Below are positions 46,156 to 59,239 of a stretch of DNA of 64,000 nt, in pieces; position 1 is the stretch's first letter; each line of letters starts with the position of its first letter. A program made the translations under genes and the position numbers. The DNA comes from Vicia villosa (Eukaryota; Streptophyta; Magnoliopsida; Fabales; Fabaceae). Below the pieces are notes generated by a model. That model saw only the letters and a program-made list of their open reading frames with translations. It had not been told where the DNA came from and did not search any database. The stretch is taken from contig NC_081185.1 in NCBI RefSeq assembly GCF_029867415.1, forward strand, positions 44,400,766 to 44,464,765, given 5' to 3'.

Positions 46156-48480
46156 GTAATGAAACACCGGGAACATTCACTGCTTTGTAAGAGTAAGCAA
46201 GAAAAGGTAAGAAGTAAGCAGCTTCATTTTGTTGCAATTCTGATATTGCAATGTACATGTTTCTGATACATATGGTACATTAAACATGAACCTATTATCA
46301 AGACGACGTGGCTCATATACTGTAATATCGTTGCATTTAAGTGGAGCTCTGGGTCGTGTTTGAATTAGATAAGGTTCATCTCGACTTAGGTAGTGGTGAA
46401 GTTGGTTTTGTGCAAAAATGTAACACTGTCGAGGTTTAGCTTGGGCTGTTGCAGGGGTCTATTTTGTGCGAAAATGTGGCACTGCCAAAAATCTGATACA
46501 TATTGGGTGTGATAGAACTTCTGCACAGCGGACCAGCGTGTTGGAACTAATTAAATCTCAAGTCTTAGGTGTTTAATGTGGTGTTTGGAAAATGATATCT
46601 GGCTTATTTATCTAATGATTATGAGTAAGAGGTGATTTTGCTTCCTTTCTAAATATTCAATCGGTGTTTAAATTTTCTGTTGTATTTTTGGTGCTGGAAT
46701 AGTTCTTGTGGAGCTTGTGTATGTTGGTAATATGTTTGTGAACAATCCTTTATAACCAGTGTTCAATAACTCTAATATTCTAAAGAAATTTAGTACATTA
46801 TCATATTTTCAACTAGAAATCAATATGCTTGTGTCATCTACAATACTTTAACATGAAGTCAACTGGTCTACTTTAACTATTTTATGTCAGTGATTCATTT
46901 TAGTTGTGAGTGAGGAGAGGAGAATGTTCTAAATGTATATTCAAATGAAAAACTATTTTCTTGATCGTCCTCGCAAAAATGAGTGCTTTATATTTATTTA
47001 CAAAAGTTTTCATTGTACGTGGTCTAGGTAATTATATATAATGTGTTAAGTTTGGTTTTTAGATTATCAATAATAAAGTAATTATGTGTGTGAGGTTGTA
47101 ACTGATAAGGTTCTAACTGTCATTACTTTTAAAATTAAAAAATATTAACTTTTACAAAATATTAAGTAATTAAATATATTATTATATTTTATTTAAAATT
47201 ATATTAAATTTTGTTAATAAATTGTGTTACACCTACAATTACTTGTAGTTAATAAGAATTTTATTTCAAATGAAATTTTTCATGTTAATAATAATGTGTC
47301 AATAATAAAAATATATTGTATACTATCATAATTGATAAATTACAACATTATTAAATTATTAAAAAATAAGGAATTCTAAAAATTTAAATATATTTTCTAA
47401 ACTAATTAATAAATTAATCATGATAAATATTTTTTTTTTATGAAAATAATATAAATATACTTTGACCACTCTCGATGCAATTGCAAATTATATCAATATG
47501 AATTGGATTATTTATTAATGCATATGTTATTGTTGTAATTGATGAGATTTATAGCTTCTATGTAGATATTCTCTTGAAAATTTTAATTAAAACAATTCAG
47601 AACAATGTTTCTTGAAATCGATTAGGATAAGACACAAACATTCAAAATTTTATTTTGTATTAATAATATAAATTTTTATAAATTTTATTATTTTTAATGA
47701 TATTTAACAAATAATTTAATAAAAAAATAAATTTACCCGTACGGGAGCACATGTCTTCTACTAGTTTAACTCGTTTCTACTAATTTAACTCGTTTAACAG
47801 GTAACAATTGAATTACTTCAGCCTTGTAAACTTTGAATGATTTACAAATAAAAGAAACTTTGAATTTTTAAAACATATATATTATACAACAAGATTCCTA
47901 ACTTTTATCGACAAGGTATTGGTTTGTTAAATGTTTTTTTTTCTCGTTATTTTTTCATTTATCTCTAATATATGATTTTTTTTTATCGTAATTTAGCCCT
48001 TCAAACACATTATGTATTTTATAATATATTATATTTAGATAGTTATCACCTCTTAATTAATATATTATATTTTATTAAAAAATATTTCTTAACCCTCTAA
48101 AAACAACACGGAGTGAGATATGTAAACCCTGAACTAAATTGAATGAATATAAGTGAAATATATCCACAAGGTATATAGAAACAATTTATTTTAAATTAAA
48201 CTTAAATTCATTTATAAGAATCTATTAAGTAAAGAGATGATTCAGAATATGGATTAAAACTTTAATTTTACAAATAATTGAAAATTAAGATTCTTACAGC
48301 TTGCAACACATATTTTTTTTAAAAGGAAAAATAAAAAATTATTAATAAAAGGTAAAGATTTCGATCAAATTACAAAAGTGCATATGATTGACACAATATA
48401 CTAAAATCTACAGAATAAAAGTTACTAGGTCAAAAACAAATAAGTTGTGACAATTAAAAAAAATCTGCTTTCTAATAAAT
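46156..48480. other. AT-rich intergenic DNA
   Basis: No exon, RNA gene or element ends that I can support. The last part (47100-48480) is very AT-rich and simple. Confidence 0.5.
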
Positions 48481-49631
48481 ACATTCAAGGAAGGATAATT
48501 TAGAGTTCAAGTCACCTGGACAATCAACATTGGATCAAAGACTACTAAAGGAAGTAGGGACACACTCTCGACTTTGCCATAATCTCGATCTGTTATTGGT
48601 CAATCCAAAAGATACAATTCTGATGACATTCTGTGAAGGTACAAGAGTTCTGCATTGATCTACCAAAAACTCACTTCCAAGCCAAAAAAATACTACTCTC
48701 CTCCACATATTCACGTTTAAAGAACTAAAAATAAATCTCATTTCGGGTCCTTCAAATGGTCCATATCATAGAACCCCACCCTTCCCTTGAAAGATTCCAA
48801 ACTCACTTAGAAGAAGTCAAAAGAGAATGATAACTAGAGAGCACTGAGAAAGTACCGTCCCTTGAAAGATTCCAAACCCACTTATATAAGTCCAACAAAT
48901 ATTTTGCTCTCGAATAACTGAGAGGAATTTAGCAACAATGGGTTCCTTGGGAATGAAGAAAGGGTGCCTACATCTCTCATACTCCCTCCGAATAATCAAA
49001 TAACATAAACAACCTAAGGAACCTATCCTTAAAAGATATACTCTTAATCCAATGGTTGTTGAACATGTGACTCCAAGAATTGAAGGAAAGTGATTTATGG
49101 TATTTAAAATTGGTGATTGATTTTAAAAATATTATTTACTTAAAAAAGCGATTTGTGTTAGTATTGAGACATCATAGAGAAGTACAACAGAAAGAAATAA
49201 AGCTAACAAAATATAAAAAAAATAGGGTTAGAGAGATGACACATAGATTTGTATAGGTTTGATTAAATATTAGCCTAGTCATTTTCCCAATAGATCTTTT
49301 TGAGAGTTTTAATAATGACTTAAGGATTTTCAGGTTATGCTCATTAACATTGTTACAAGTAATTCGAGAAATTTTACATTGGCTTATACCCTAACCAAAC
49401 AAGAGCTTTTCCTTGGACTAAGTTCACCAAACGAGTAAAAATTTTACTAGCTAATCTCAATAACCAAACATAACTTTTTTCCGCTTTGAGTTCTAGAGCC
49501 AAACATGGATTTTTACTACTTTATCTCTAAAATTAAACAAGAAGTTTCAAGAGAATCACAATCTTGAAATAACTAAACAAGGGCACGACACCAATACAAA
49601 CTTCCTCACAAGTAGTTATCATTCACAAGGC
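48481..49631. other. Intergenic DNA with a short local duplication
   Basis: CCCTTGAAAGATTCCAAAC occurs at about 48783 and again at 48859, within otherwise anonymous sequence. Short minus-strand open frames at 48535-48741 and 48817-48999 have no recognisable domain. Confidence 0.4.
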
Positions 49632-49727
49632 ACTATGTCAACTTTTGTTGAATGAAAAATATCATAGAGAGAGAGAAGGGGAGTAACAAAATAGAAAGAA
49701 ATAGGATAAATCTAAATTCTGGTGTGA

Positions 49728-49890
49728 TTAGGGATGTCAGTTTGGACCTGTTAATGGGGATCCCCACGGGGATTGCCTTGTTCAGGGCCCCAAATATGGG
49801 GGATTTTCCCTGCGGGGGCGGGGGCGAGGACAAAAATTCCCTCGAGAACATTTCGGGGACGGGGAATACATCTCCTACCCCGCCTATTAT
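49728..49890. mobile_element. Possible hAT-like terminus rich in GGGG and CCCC
   Basis: TAGGGATGTCAGTTTGGACC followed by GGGGATCCCCACGGGGATTG and later GGGGCGGGGGCGAGG resembles the GC-rich subterminal regions of hAT-type elements that start TAGGGATG-x-CAAT. The opposite end was not found, so this is probably a fragment. Confidence 0.4.
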
Positions 49891-50453
49891 TTTAATATAG
49901 TTAATTTAATATATATTTTAGATTAGTTTTTTTAGTCATTTCCTTTATGTTTATGTTTAAAAATAAAAAAAGGGAGAAATGTAAATATTAATACCATAGA
50001 AAAAGTTGAAGTGTTTCATTTTCTTCTACTAGACACTCAGAGTCTCGGGAAAAAGTAGATTGTTTCTCCTTGATTCTCATTAATCTGTTCATGTAATTGC
50101 TTATAGGAAAAAGTAGATTGTTTTGACTAACGTTAAATTAAATTGTTTAGAAATTTTAGAGTTATCAAATCATTTCCATATAGAAAAAAATATAAAATAA
50201 TAAAATAAAAACTCATTTATCCTTTTGAATATCTTAGTGTTCATTTTTTATGCATTTGTAATTAAAATAATGTAATCAGCTTTTTCTTAAAAAATATTAA
50301 AATATACTTTTCCTATTTTTTATTCATATATCACACTATGTTTTAATTTTTTTAAATAAGCATAAAATATTACTTTTTTAATGAATGAAAATATCATACT
50401 ATCACCCCTAAAAATAAAATATCTTATATTTTTAATCATAAGACCAAAGGCAG

Positions 50454-50456
<3 letters not shown>

Positions 50457-50531
<75 letters not shown>
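50457..50531. repeat. (AT)n microsatellite
   Basis: About 74 bp of pure AT dinucleotide directly abutting a MITE. Confidence 0.97.
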
Positions 50532-50532
<1 letters not shown>

Positions 50533-50811
50533 CTTAAATGCACTTTTGGTCCCTGTAAGTTAGCAAGTTTTTGATTTTCGTCCTTGTAAGTTTTTTTTTT
50601 GTTTGAGTCCCTATATTTTTCACTTCCACGTTCGTTTTAGTCCCTAAAATCAAAATCATCCGTAGGAAACCTGCAGATTTTCCTGCGAATTTTGGCTTTA
50701 GGGACTAAACCTTAAGCAAAAAGTAAGATATAGGGACTCAAACAAAAAAAACTTACAGGGACGAAAATCAAAAACTCGCTAAGTTACAAGGACCAAAAGT
50801 GCATTTAAGCC
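50532..50811. mobile_element. Long-TIR MITE, 280 bp, in a (TA)n tract
   Basis: GCTTAAATGCACTTTTGGTC at the left pairs with GACCAAAAGTGCATTTAAGC at the right. Inverted repeats run over 100 bp with small indels (TTTTTGATTTTCGTCC and its complement). The GGCTTAAATGCACTTTTGGTCC terminus is, from memory, common in legume Mutator-type MITEs. A target duplication cannot be read because both flanks are TA repeats. Confidence 0.8.
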
Positions 50812-50862
50812 TATATATATATATATAATTAATTGATATAAGTTATTATTTCTAATTGATAT

Positions 50863-52794
50863 TGTCATACCCTAACTTTTGACCCCCCTGAGATGTCACA
50901 TCATATAACATCTCAACTATTCCATCAAACTCAAAACAGATACCCAAAGCAGTCACCTGTTCACCAAGTACTCAGATCAGGGTTTCAAGTCAAGTAATTC
51001 AGGCAAAGGATCAATCAATGATTGAAATGATCCTTAACACAATCATTGGGCGCAAGATGTTCCATTCAGCTACATATAATCTCAAATCTCAGAGCATTAA
51101 GTCTCAAATCCATCAAAGTCACTAGTTTAGGGTTTTGAGCCTATTAGGTGAAATCAGGGCTTTCACTTGGGAAGATTCATAAAGCTTCAAAGCATGATAT
51201 AAAGAGCTCTAGCATCTTCAAATGATTCCTACATCAACATTCAATGCAAGATGTACTTCAATTCAAATTCAACAACCCCCCGATTCCATCTGGCCCATAA
51301 TTAGAGTTTTTGACCCAATTCACCTGGGGAGTTGACTTTTGACCAAGACAAGATCCCATGGTTCAAATCATAGCTCAAGGACCTCTAATGCTTCAATATA
51401 ATCCACTCATATCATTCATTTAAATAGGAGAGCTTGATTCATTTTAAATCTCCAAGAATACAGTTCATTTGGAAAAGTCAACTGTTTGAGATCACCTTTG
51501 ACTTTTTAGAAATTTGGTCAACTATGGACTTTTGAAGATCAAAATCATCAACATATTATTATTAAAGTCATTTGATCAAGAAAAATCAAGAAAATCAATC
51601 AAGATTCAAAAAGTCAACAAAAGTCAAAGTTTGAAAATTCAAAGACTTGAAAAAAATTCTATGTTTTCAAGTGTTTTTGTCATAACTTCATGGGCAAGTA
51701 ACTTCAATTTTCAAGTACAAACTGAAACAAACTTCCATCATGAAAGTTGTAGATCTTAATCCAATGAAAAACTTTGTCACATACAACATTTCCTCAAAAC
51801 ATCAACCATTTGAGAGATATGGGTTCATAAAGTTCCTTCAAAAAACACTTTGAAAATTTCTAAGTGTTTAACCCTAGTTTTTTCTCAACTTCATGGCCAA
51901 TTTCCATCAAGTTCCCAAAGATTTTGAGGAAACGCCAAACAAGTGAATTGAATTACATCATCCAAGCTTTCTAAAAAGTATTAGATCATCTCTTAATTCA
52001 ATTTGAGCAAAGAGTTATGCATGGTGGAAGTAAGGCCCTTAAAGTTGGATTTTAGGCATAACCAACTTTGCATTTTACCAATTTTATGCAAGTACCACAA
52101 CACATTGGTGCATCTCATTCAAATAATATCATGATAGATCAAGAGGAATCAATTGCATCATTGCATCAAATTTGCAAGGTACAACAATTTTCAAATTCCA
52201 TGTGATTATGTAATGATTACAAAATGGAATTTATGGCAAATTGGTGAATTATCAAAGGAATATTTCCAAGGCCAATTGGATGCTCCTACACATTAGAAAT
52301 AAGCTATAATATCTGATAGAATCAAGGGCTAGGGCTTGATCAAGTGGAATAAAAAATTCATCATTGCATTTCCAAAGATATTTCCCATTTTCTTCACTCC
52401 TAAGCTTCACTCCAAGTGACATCACTTTTCTCACTTCACTCTCCTACTATCTCAGTCCAATTTCCTATAAATAGAGAGTTCTTTCTCATTCAAATTCACT
52501 CTAAAGCAAATTCAATTCTTTCTTTCCTCAAACTCTCTCCTTTTTCTCATTTTTCAAAAGTTCCATGGAGTGAAGAAGAAAATTCTTCAAACCAGAACTC
52601 TTCCCTTGAAAATGAGCATTCACACACCTCAAACACATCATACATGAGCTATCCAAACACTCATTCATGATGTGTAGCACCAGGATCACCATGTCCACTT
52701 TCAACTTGGAGCTTGAGTAGTTAGGTTTGGGTTGAAAGTTTTAGAAGGTGCCAAGCCAATCTAAGCACACCGACATCTTCTTTGAGGTCTGAGG
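50863..52794 (+). mobile_element. Partial Ogre-like Ty3/gypsy LTR
   Basis: Starts TGTCATACCCTAACTTTTGA, the same opening as the minus-strand LTR ending at 33622. It contains many GTCAACTTTTGAC-like phrases and a TATA-like CCTATAAATAGAGAG (about 52466-52480) in the promoter position. It is cut on the right by the SIRE-like LTR at 52795. Short open frames inside are not genes. Confidence 0.55.
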
Positions 52795-54067
52795 TGAAGG
52801 TGGAGAAAAACACAAGAAATGGGGGGGATTGAATTGTTGTTTACCAGTGATTTCTAAGAAACAACCGCTAGTCTTCCAAACAATATATCTTTAGTAACTC
52901 ACAGGGTCGACTAGATTGATCCTAGGACATGTGTCTCGAATGCTAGGGTTCTTATAATCTGACTCACTGTTTTGATCTTATATTTAGATGATTAAGTTTA
53001 TGTATGATGATGAATGACTTTATAATGATTAGGGTTCGACAATGAACCATAAAATAAAGAAGTATAAAGACTTTGACAAAATCTATAAATTTCCTATGAA
53101 AGTAAAAGAATATAACATTAAGGTAAAGGATTTCGAAAGTAAGGATAATAAAGCAAAATGTAATTTGACTGGAAACTAAATGACGATAAAATAATGTAAA
53201 GTAACTTGTGTTTATACAAAGGCAATAAATTGACTTCGAATAAAATAAACAAGGTGTTCTTGCACATACATTTGTTCAGCAAAGACTCATTTCTCTAGCG
53301 CTGGAACTTTGAGTATTTTTAGTGAATTTTTGTATATCTGTTTGAACATACCAATTCTAAACATTTATACTCCTATTTATACTAAATTGACCCTAACGGT
53401 CCCTACATAGATGACTGCCACGTTTGTAGCCTCAAACATTGCCTCCTTGAGATGTTTCCACGCGTTTGCCTGATTACACATTCCCATTTGAATTTCGAAT
53501 ATTTCCCGCTCAATGCATCAAGTTTGGCGAACACTGTTGTCGAAAGTATACTTGTAAATATTTCATGGATTCTTCTAAGTTTATATTCCAACATAAGTAT
53601 CATTCCTTTCGACGACTATCTGCACGAAATAACTTCTTTCAAACCAATTTCCATAACATTTCGAATACACAACTTTAAATTATCTAACTTCAGAATCGAA
53701 ATCTCAAGCTAACAATTATGTTCTTTATCAAATTAAATTTCCCTTTCTTAAAATTCTCTTCTTTGTTTTAGTATCTCATCTTTTGGATATGCTTTTGATG
53801 TTGCGAAAGCATGATTGGAATAGAATTGCATAACCAACGAGATATTCATTTTAACTTCTTTATATCATCGGAACTTCTAACTTGTCTCAGTACAGTTCTA
53901 AAGACATTCTGCGTGAATGTTCTGAGTTAAATGAAATGTACAGAAAGTAAAAGACACATTCACTTTTATCCTGGTTCACCTTCTAAATAAGGTTACCTCC
54001 AGTCCACCCTCCTAAGGTGATTTGCATCTCAATAGAGGATTTAATCCACTATAACCAATCTTGATTA

Positions 54068-54300
54068 CACCTGCACGATCAACTGCCGTGACTAACAACC
54101 TGCACAGCGAACTGCTGTGACTAATCCTGCACAAGCTACACGCGAGTGACTAACCCCTAGATGACTGGACCGTTCAGTGATCTCAATGAGATATAACGTT
54201 CATCAATCTAGTAACCTTGCACAAGCCAATTGCTCGTGACTAACCCTGCATAACAACCTGTTGTGACTAACTTCCTGCATATCTAACTTATGTGACTAAC
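54068..54300. repeat. Degenerate short tandem repeat (CTGCACAA...GTGACTAAC)
   Basis: About seven imperfect ~25-45 bp units each containing CTGCA and ending GTGACTAA, inside the SIRE-type LTR. Confidence 0.75.
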
Positions 54301-54677
54301 CACAATGAACTGTTCAGTGATCTGATCCACAGATATAACATTCATTGACCTCTCTGGACTTCTGATCTTCACTTGGTCTCGAAGAAGATTTCCACAATGA
54401 CCACCATCACTGTCTTCTCAAGCTTCTGACCTTTATTTGGTCGCTCAAGGAATCATTACCAATTGAATTGGTTACAACATAATGCTTCTAAATAAGTAGA
54501 TTTTCTTATTTCTAAGTACATTTGTTTTGATACAATGACAAGTAACCACTTTGAGTGAATGAATAGTCTTTGGAGTCTTGTATGCATCTTCTGAATGAGA
54601 TCTTTGCTTCTTGGTGGTAAGTAGAGTAAGAGCATCAGCTCCATGTGTTGAGTGCTTCTTCAAGCTGGTCTTTGTCT

Positions 54678-54940
54678 TAAAATCTTCTTAAGATGATTTA
54701 CAGCAACAACTCTTTTGTAAATTTGCTTTTATTTGATATTCATTTCTTCTAAAAGCAGATTCGTAGCAACAACTCTGTTTTGAGTTGCTTCTTGAATTGA
54801 TCCTTATCTTCAAATCTTCTTAAGCTGATTTAGAGCAACAACTCTATTGTAAATTGCTTCTTATTTGATCTTCATTTCTTCTAAAGCAGATTTAGAGCAA
54901 CAAATCTGTTTTGAGTTGCTTCTTGAATTGATCTTCATCT
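54678..54940. repeat. About 130-bp tandem duplication in the SIRE-type LTR
   Basis: AATCTTCTTAAG then GAGCAACAACTCT, TTCATTTCTTCTAAA and GAGTTGCTTCTTGAATTGAT occur twice in the same order (starting near 54682 and 54817). Confidence 0.85.
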
Positions 54941-55974
54941 TCCACTGCTGACCATGATTCTCTTGAAGAACAAATAACAGTTTAATGATCTAAGACATAA
55001 TTATTACACTGTTGAGCATCAACTCAGTGTATATAATTTTTCTAAGTCATTCTAATGTAGAGTGAATTATGATTTTATCTTTGCATTCTTTTTCACTCAT
55101 TGCTCTCTTCAAATGAATCTGCATTGCATGCAGCATTTTCCTCTAATGGAGTCTTTTCTTCACATAGGCTTATGATTCGTGTATGACAACACTATTGTTT
55201 ATTTCATCACATACTGAGTATGTGTTGCCTCTTGTGTAACTTCTGAAGCATGGTCTTATACTTCTTCGTTTAAGCTCTCATGCTCTACTCTCTCAACCAA
55301 TTCACACACTTTCAAGTTTGAAATTTGTTCTTTATATAGCTTTGAAGTGTTACCGTTGGAATATAGCTGTTGGAATCTGTTTGAAGATTGTATTGAATGC
55401 TTTGTCTTGATTTGATCAGGAATTGTATGTGTTCACGACAAAAGCTTATCCCTAGCGTGATGATGACAGTTGGTAACGTGTTTCCTTGGTTAAGCTTGTC
55501 TTTCCAACGCGTTACATGTGGGTTGCTTCTTCAATCAACCTTGGGAGTTGTTCCATTTAATTATTGAAACAATTTTTCTAATGATGATGTCTTTAACGGC
55601 TTTTTCCCTTGATTCTAAACTTTTGTATTTTATTCATTTTGTAGCCTGAGTTTGTATTTTCTTTCATGGTTCACGTATGACTTTGTTTGCTTTTTGTATG
55701 TCACTGCGTTACACTTTCAGAACTTCTGATCTATCCATTCATGTGATCTTCGAGACTTCATGTATCTTGATAATTCTGTTTAATTCCTTGAAGCTTGTTC
55801 GAGATTTCTTTCTGATGTTGTGCTTTTCTTTCCGATGTTGTCGTATATGGCTTGTAGCATAATATCTGCACACTTAATGAAAACATTAGTAGTAATATTG
55901 TTACTAAAAAAATATATATGCTTGTTATCATCAAAACCAGACTCTGAACATAGATTCTCGATCTTGTTCTAACA

Positions 55975-56860
55975 ATCTCCCCCTTTTTGATGTTGACAAA
56001 AACCATGTATTTTGATGGAACAATTTTATGAGATGATAATAATTAAGCAAGTATATTTCATCCCCGTTTATATGTTCAATCAAGCAACTTATTTTTCAAC
56101 AACTTATTCATCAAAATCTATTCTTTCTCCCCCTTTTTGTCATAATCAAAAAGCTTTTAAGAGGGTCAAATGAGATTGAACAGACTAGGTTTACTAAGAT
56201 AATTTCTCCCTCTGAGATGTGTAATCTCCCCCTGAATAAACTTATTTATGATTTATAGCTCCCCCTAAGATGTGTAATCTCCCCATGAATAAACTCTTCT
56301 TTGGCTCTTCAGAAGATTGATAAATGTAGCTCTGCAAGTACCTGCATTCTTCTAGAAATTCTAACGGAGTATTCCTTAAGTTTCAGATTTTCTTGTATTC
56401 AGAGCAAATACTTCTGGTACACAAGTTAGAAATGTATTTGAGATTTTAGTTTCATTTGTGTCAAGTCAGAATATTTTAGAACATAACATGTTATAATTTC
56501 ATAATATCAATTTTCAAATTTCCTCCTCCTTTGAGATGTATACCTTTTAATTAGTATTTACTCAACCTAATTAATATTGCTGTTAATTCTCCCCCTGAGT
56601 TAAATAACCAGATGAACTTATCAAAGCTCCCCCTTAGATAAATAGTTTATGGAAACCGTTTCTGACTTTTCTTAGAACTTTCTTCATCAGTATGTATGAC
56701 TTATAATTCTGAATGCTTTTGAGTTCTTTAGAATCATAAATGGTTTTAACCCCCCCCTTTTTCATAATAATGGAAAGACGTAAGTAAGGTACGATACTCA
56801 GGAACGAAATAGAACATAACTGGATTTCATTCACATGAAAGAAACATTATAAGGATAGTA
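55975..56860 (-). other. Polypurine-rich 3' internal region of SIRE-type element 2
   Basis: At least six separate CTCCCCCT tracts (for example about 55979, 56129, 56227, 56262, 56591, 56627) complement AGGGGGAG. The first directly abuts the LTR. Coding sequence of this element is missing; near 56865-56960 the sequence switches to a plus-strand copia pol gene. Confidence 0.7.
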
Positions 56861-56956
56861 AATAATGATTACATCGAAGAAAAAATTTAAACATAAAATG
56901 CCTCACAGTTTTCTTCAGTTAGTAGGTCATCATTATTTGGAGATTCTGCATTGCGA

Positions 56957-58735
56957 ATTATCTGAGAATTTTGAAGATATAGATATATCTAACTCATATC
57001 ATGAAGAACCAAAGAGTAAAGAGGTATCAGAAGATCAAGTTGCAGCTTCTTTAGAGAATCTCAGAATATCTGAAGAGCCAACACTCAGAAGATCTTCTAG
57101 ACTCAACTCTGCTCATCCAGAAGATGTTATCATTGGAAAGAAAGATGATCCCATCAGAACAAGAGCATTCCTGAAGAACAATGCAGAATGTCAATTTGGT
57201 CTAGTGTCTTTTATTGAGCCAACTTCTATTGATCAAGCTCTGGAAGATGCTGACTGGATAATTGCCATGCAAGAAGAGTTAAATCAATTTACAAGGAATG
57301 ATGTCTGGGATCTGGTTCCAAGACCTAAAGGATTTAACATCATTGGAACAAAGTGGGTCTTCAGAAACAAGCTGAGTGAGAAAGGTGAAGTCATCAGAAA
57401 CAAAGTCAGACTGGTTGCTCAGGGCTATAGTCAGCAAGAAGGTATTGACTATACAGAAACCTTTGCACCAGTGGCCAGGTTAGAATCTATTCGTTTATTA
57501 ATTTCATTTGCCACTCAGAATAACATTACTCTGTATCAGATGGATGTTAAGAGTGCCTTTTTAAATGGTTATATAGATGAAGAAGTTTATGTCCACCAAC
57601 CTCCTGGTTTTGAAGACTCTAAGTCTCCAGAACATGTTTTTAAGTTAAAGAAATCATTATACGGTTTGAAGCAGGCTCCCAGAGCTTGGTATGAAAGATT
57701 AAGTTCTTTCCTTCTAGATAATGGTTTCACAAGAGGAAAAGTAGACACAACTCTCTTCTGTAAAACCTTTAAAAAGGATATTTTAATTTGCCAAATTTAT
57801 GTTGATGATATCATATTTGGAACATCTAATGCTACACTTGGAAAGGAGTTTGCTAAGTCTATGTAGGCAGAATTTGAGATGAGCATGATAGGAGAACTCA
57901 AGTACTTCCTAGGCATTCAGATTAATCAAACTTCTGAAGGAACTTATGTTCATCAGACCAAGTATGTGAAAGAGCTTCTAAAGAAGTTCAATCTGTCTGA
58001 AAGCAAAGAAGCAAAGACTTCATTGCATCCAACGTGTGTATTAGGTAAGGATGGGGTAAGCAAGAAGGTAGACTACAAAGGTATGATAGTATCTCTTCTA
58101 TATCTTACTGCTTCTAGGCCTGATATTTTATTCAGCATATGCTTGTGTGCAAGATTCCAATCAGATCCTAGAGAATCTCACTTAACAGCTGTTAAGAGAA
58201 TTCTTAGGTATCTGAAAGGTACTACTAATGTTGGTTTAGTCTACAAAAGATCTGAAGAATACAACTTAGTAGGATTTTGTGATGCATATTACGCTGGAGA
58301 TAGAGTTGAAAGGAAAAGTACTTCTGGAAGCTTTCAGTTTCTAGGTAGTCACCTGATCTCCTGGTACAGCAAGAAGCAAGCTACCATTGCACTCTCAACT
58401 ACAGAAGCAGAATATGTTGCTGCTGCTGGATGTAGTACACAGATGCTCTGAATGAAAAGTCAGCTAGAAGACTATCAGATATATGAGAGTAACATTCCTA
58501 TTTTCTGTGATAATACTTCTGCATTTTGTTTATCTAAGAATCCTATCTTACATTCTAAAGCTAAACATATTGAGATTAAACATCACTTCATTAGGGACTA
58601 TGTTCAGAAGGTGTTCTTTCTTTAAACTTTGTGGATACAGAACATCAGTGGGCTGATATCTTTACAAAACCTCTTGCTGAAGATAGGTTTAAGTTCATTC
58701 TGAAGAACATCAGTATGGATTTATGCCCAGAATGA
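56957..58735 (+). pseudogene. SIRE-like element 3: integrase tail, RT and RNase H, broken
   Basis: Enters abruptly in the integrase-RT linker (ENFEDIDISNS), collinear with 40958-39930 of element 1. RT motifs follow: [68 protein letters not shown] Gln-to-stop change sits at 57864-57866. The frame continues with MIGELKYFLGIQIN, SRPDILFSICLC and ALSTTEAEYVAAAG, then a stop at 58449-58451. RNase H continues (FCDNTSAFCLSKNPIL) to a 1-nt loss near 58608, and ends NISMDLCPE at 58735. Opposite in strand to element 1. Confidence 0.88.
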
Positions 58736-59239
58736 AGGTGTTGAGAAGATCTGATATATGGATTAGATTTGAAATGTTTATTTATTTCTTATCAGATGTT
58801 CTAGTTATGTTTGATCATTTAGATACACTGATTCTGTTATTGCTAACGTTTCATATGTCTAAGTTGATCCAGAACTTCTGTTAGATCAAAACAGCTGTCA
58901 CCAGCTATTCCAGATGATGACCACGTGTTCATTCTGAAGGGACAAGCATGCGTGCAGTTGATGAGACGCCGCCCTAGGTAACTGTGCAAATCTTTTCAAA
59001 TTTCACGCTATCTCCTTTAACGTCTCTCAACATTAAATGTGATTGATTCTCTGCATTCTGTAACTATTCACTTTCAGAAATTCATTGCTTTTTGTTTCAC
59101 GTTCGTGTCTATATAAACCCATATCATATCCATTTCTTCTCTTTTCACGCATTCATCTCTTGTTATATGCATTTCTGCCTCTTTATCTCTTTTCAAAAGC
59201 CCTAAAGTAAAGAAACCCAGAAATCTCAATTGTGCTTCA
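58736..59239 (+). other. Spacer between pol and the envelope-like ORF (element 3)
   Basis: No coding. It matches the corresponding spacer of element 1 (38193-38702, opposite strand), for example GGGACAAGCATGCGTGCAGT. A TATA-like TCTATATAAACCC near 59108-59120 could mark an internal promoter for the ORF that follows. Confidence 0.5.

Larger units (their letters stand above)
52795..55974 (-). mobile_element. SIRE-type Ty1/copia 3' LTR (element 2), enlarged or interrupted
   Basis: Left end TGAAGGTGGAGAAAAACAC then GGGGGGGATTGAATTG, as in element 1. Right end GATCTTGTTCTAACA next to ATCTCCCCCTTTTTGATG, the complement of a polypurine tract. The shared phrase TTTTATCCTGGTTCACC occurs at about 53967. 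The 3.18-kb span is about three times the ~1.1-kb LTRs of elements 1 and 4. DNA at roughly 52860-53900 may be a later insertion, and the rest includes tandem repeats (54068-54300, 54678-54940). Confidence 0.6.

Noticed and set aside
48535..48999. Possible LINE-like or unknown protein fragments on minus
   Set aside because: No motif strong enough (no RT or endonuclease block), and two short frames are expected by chance.
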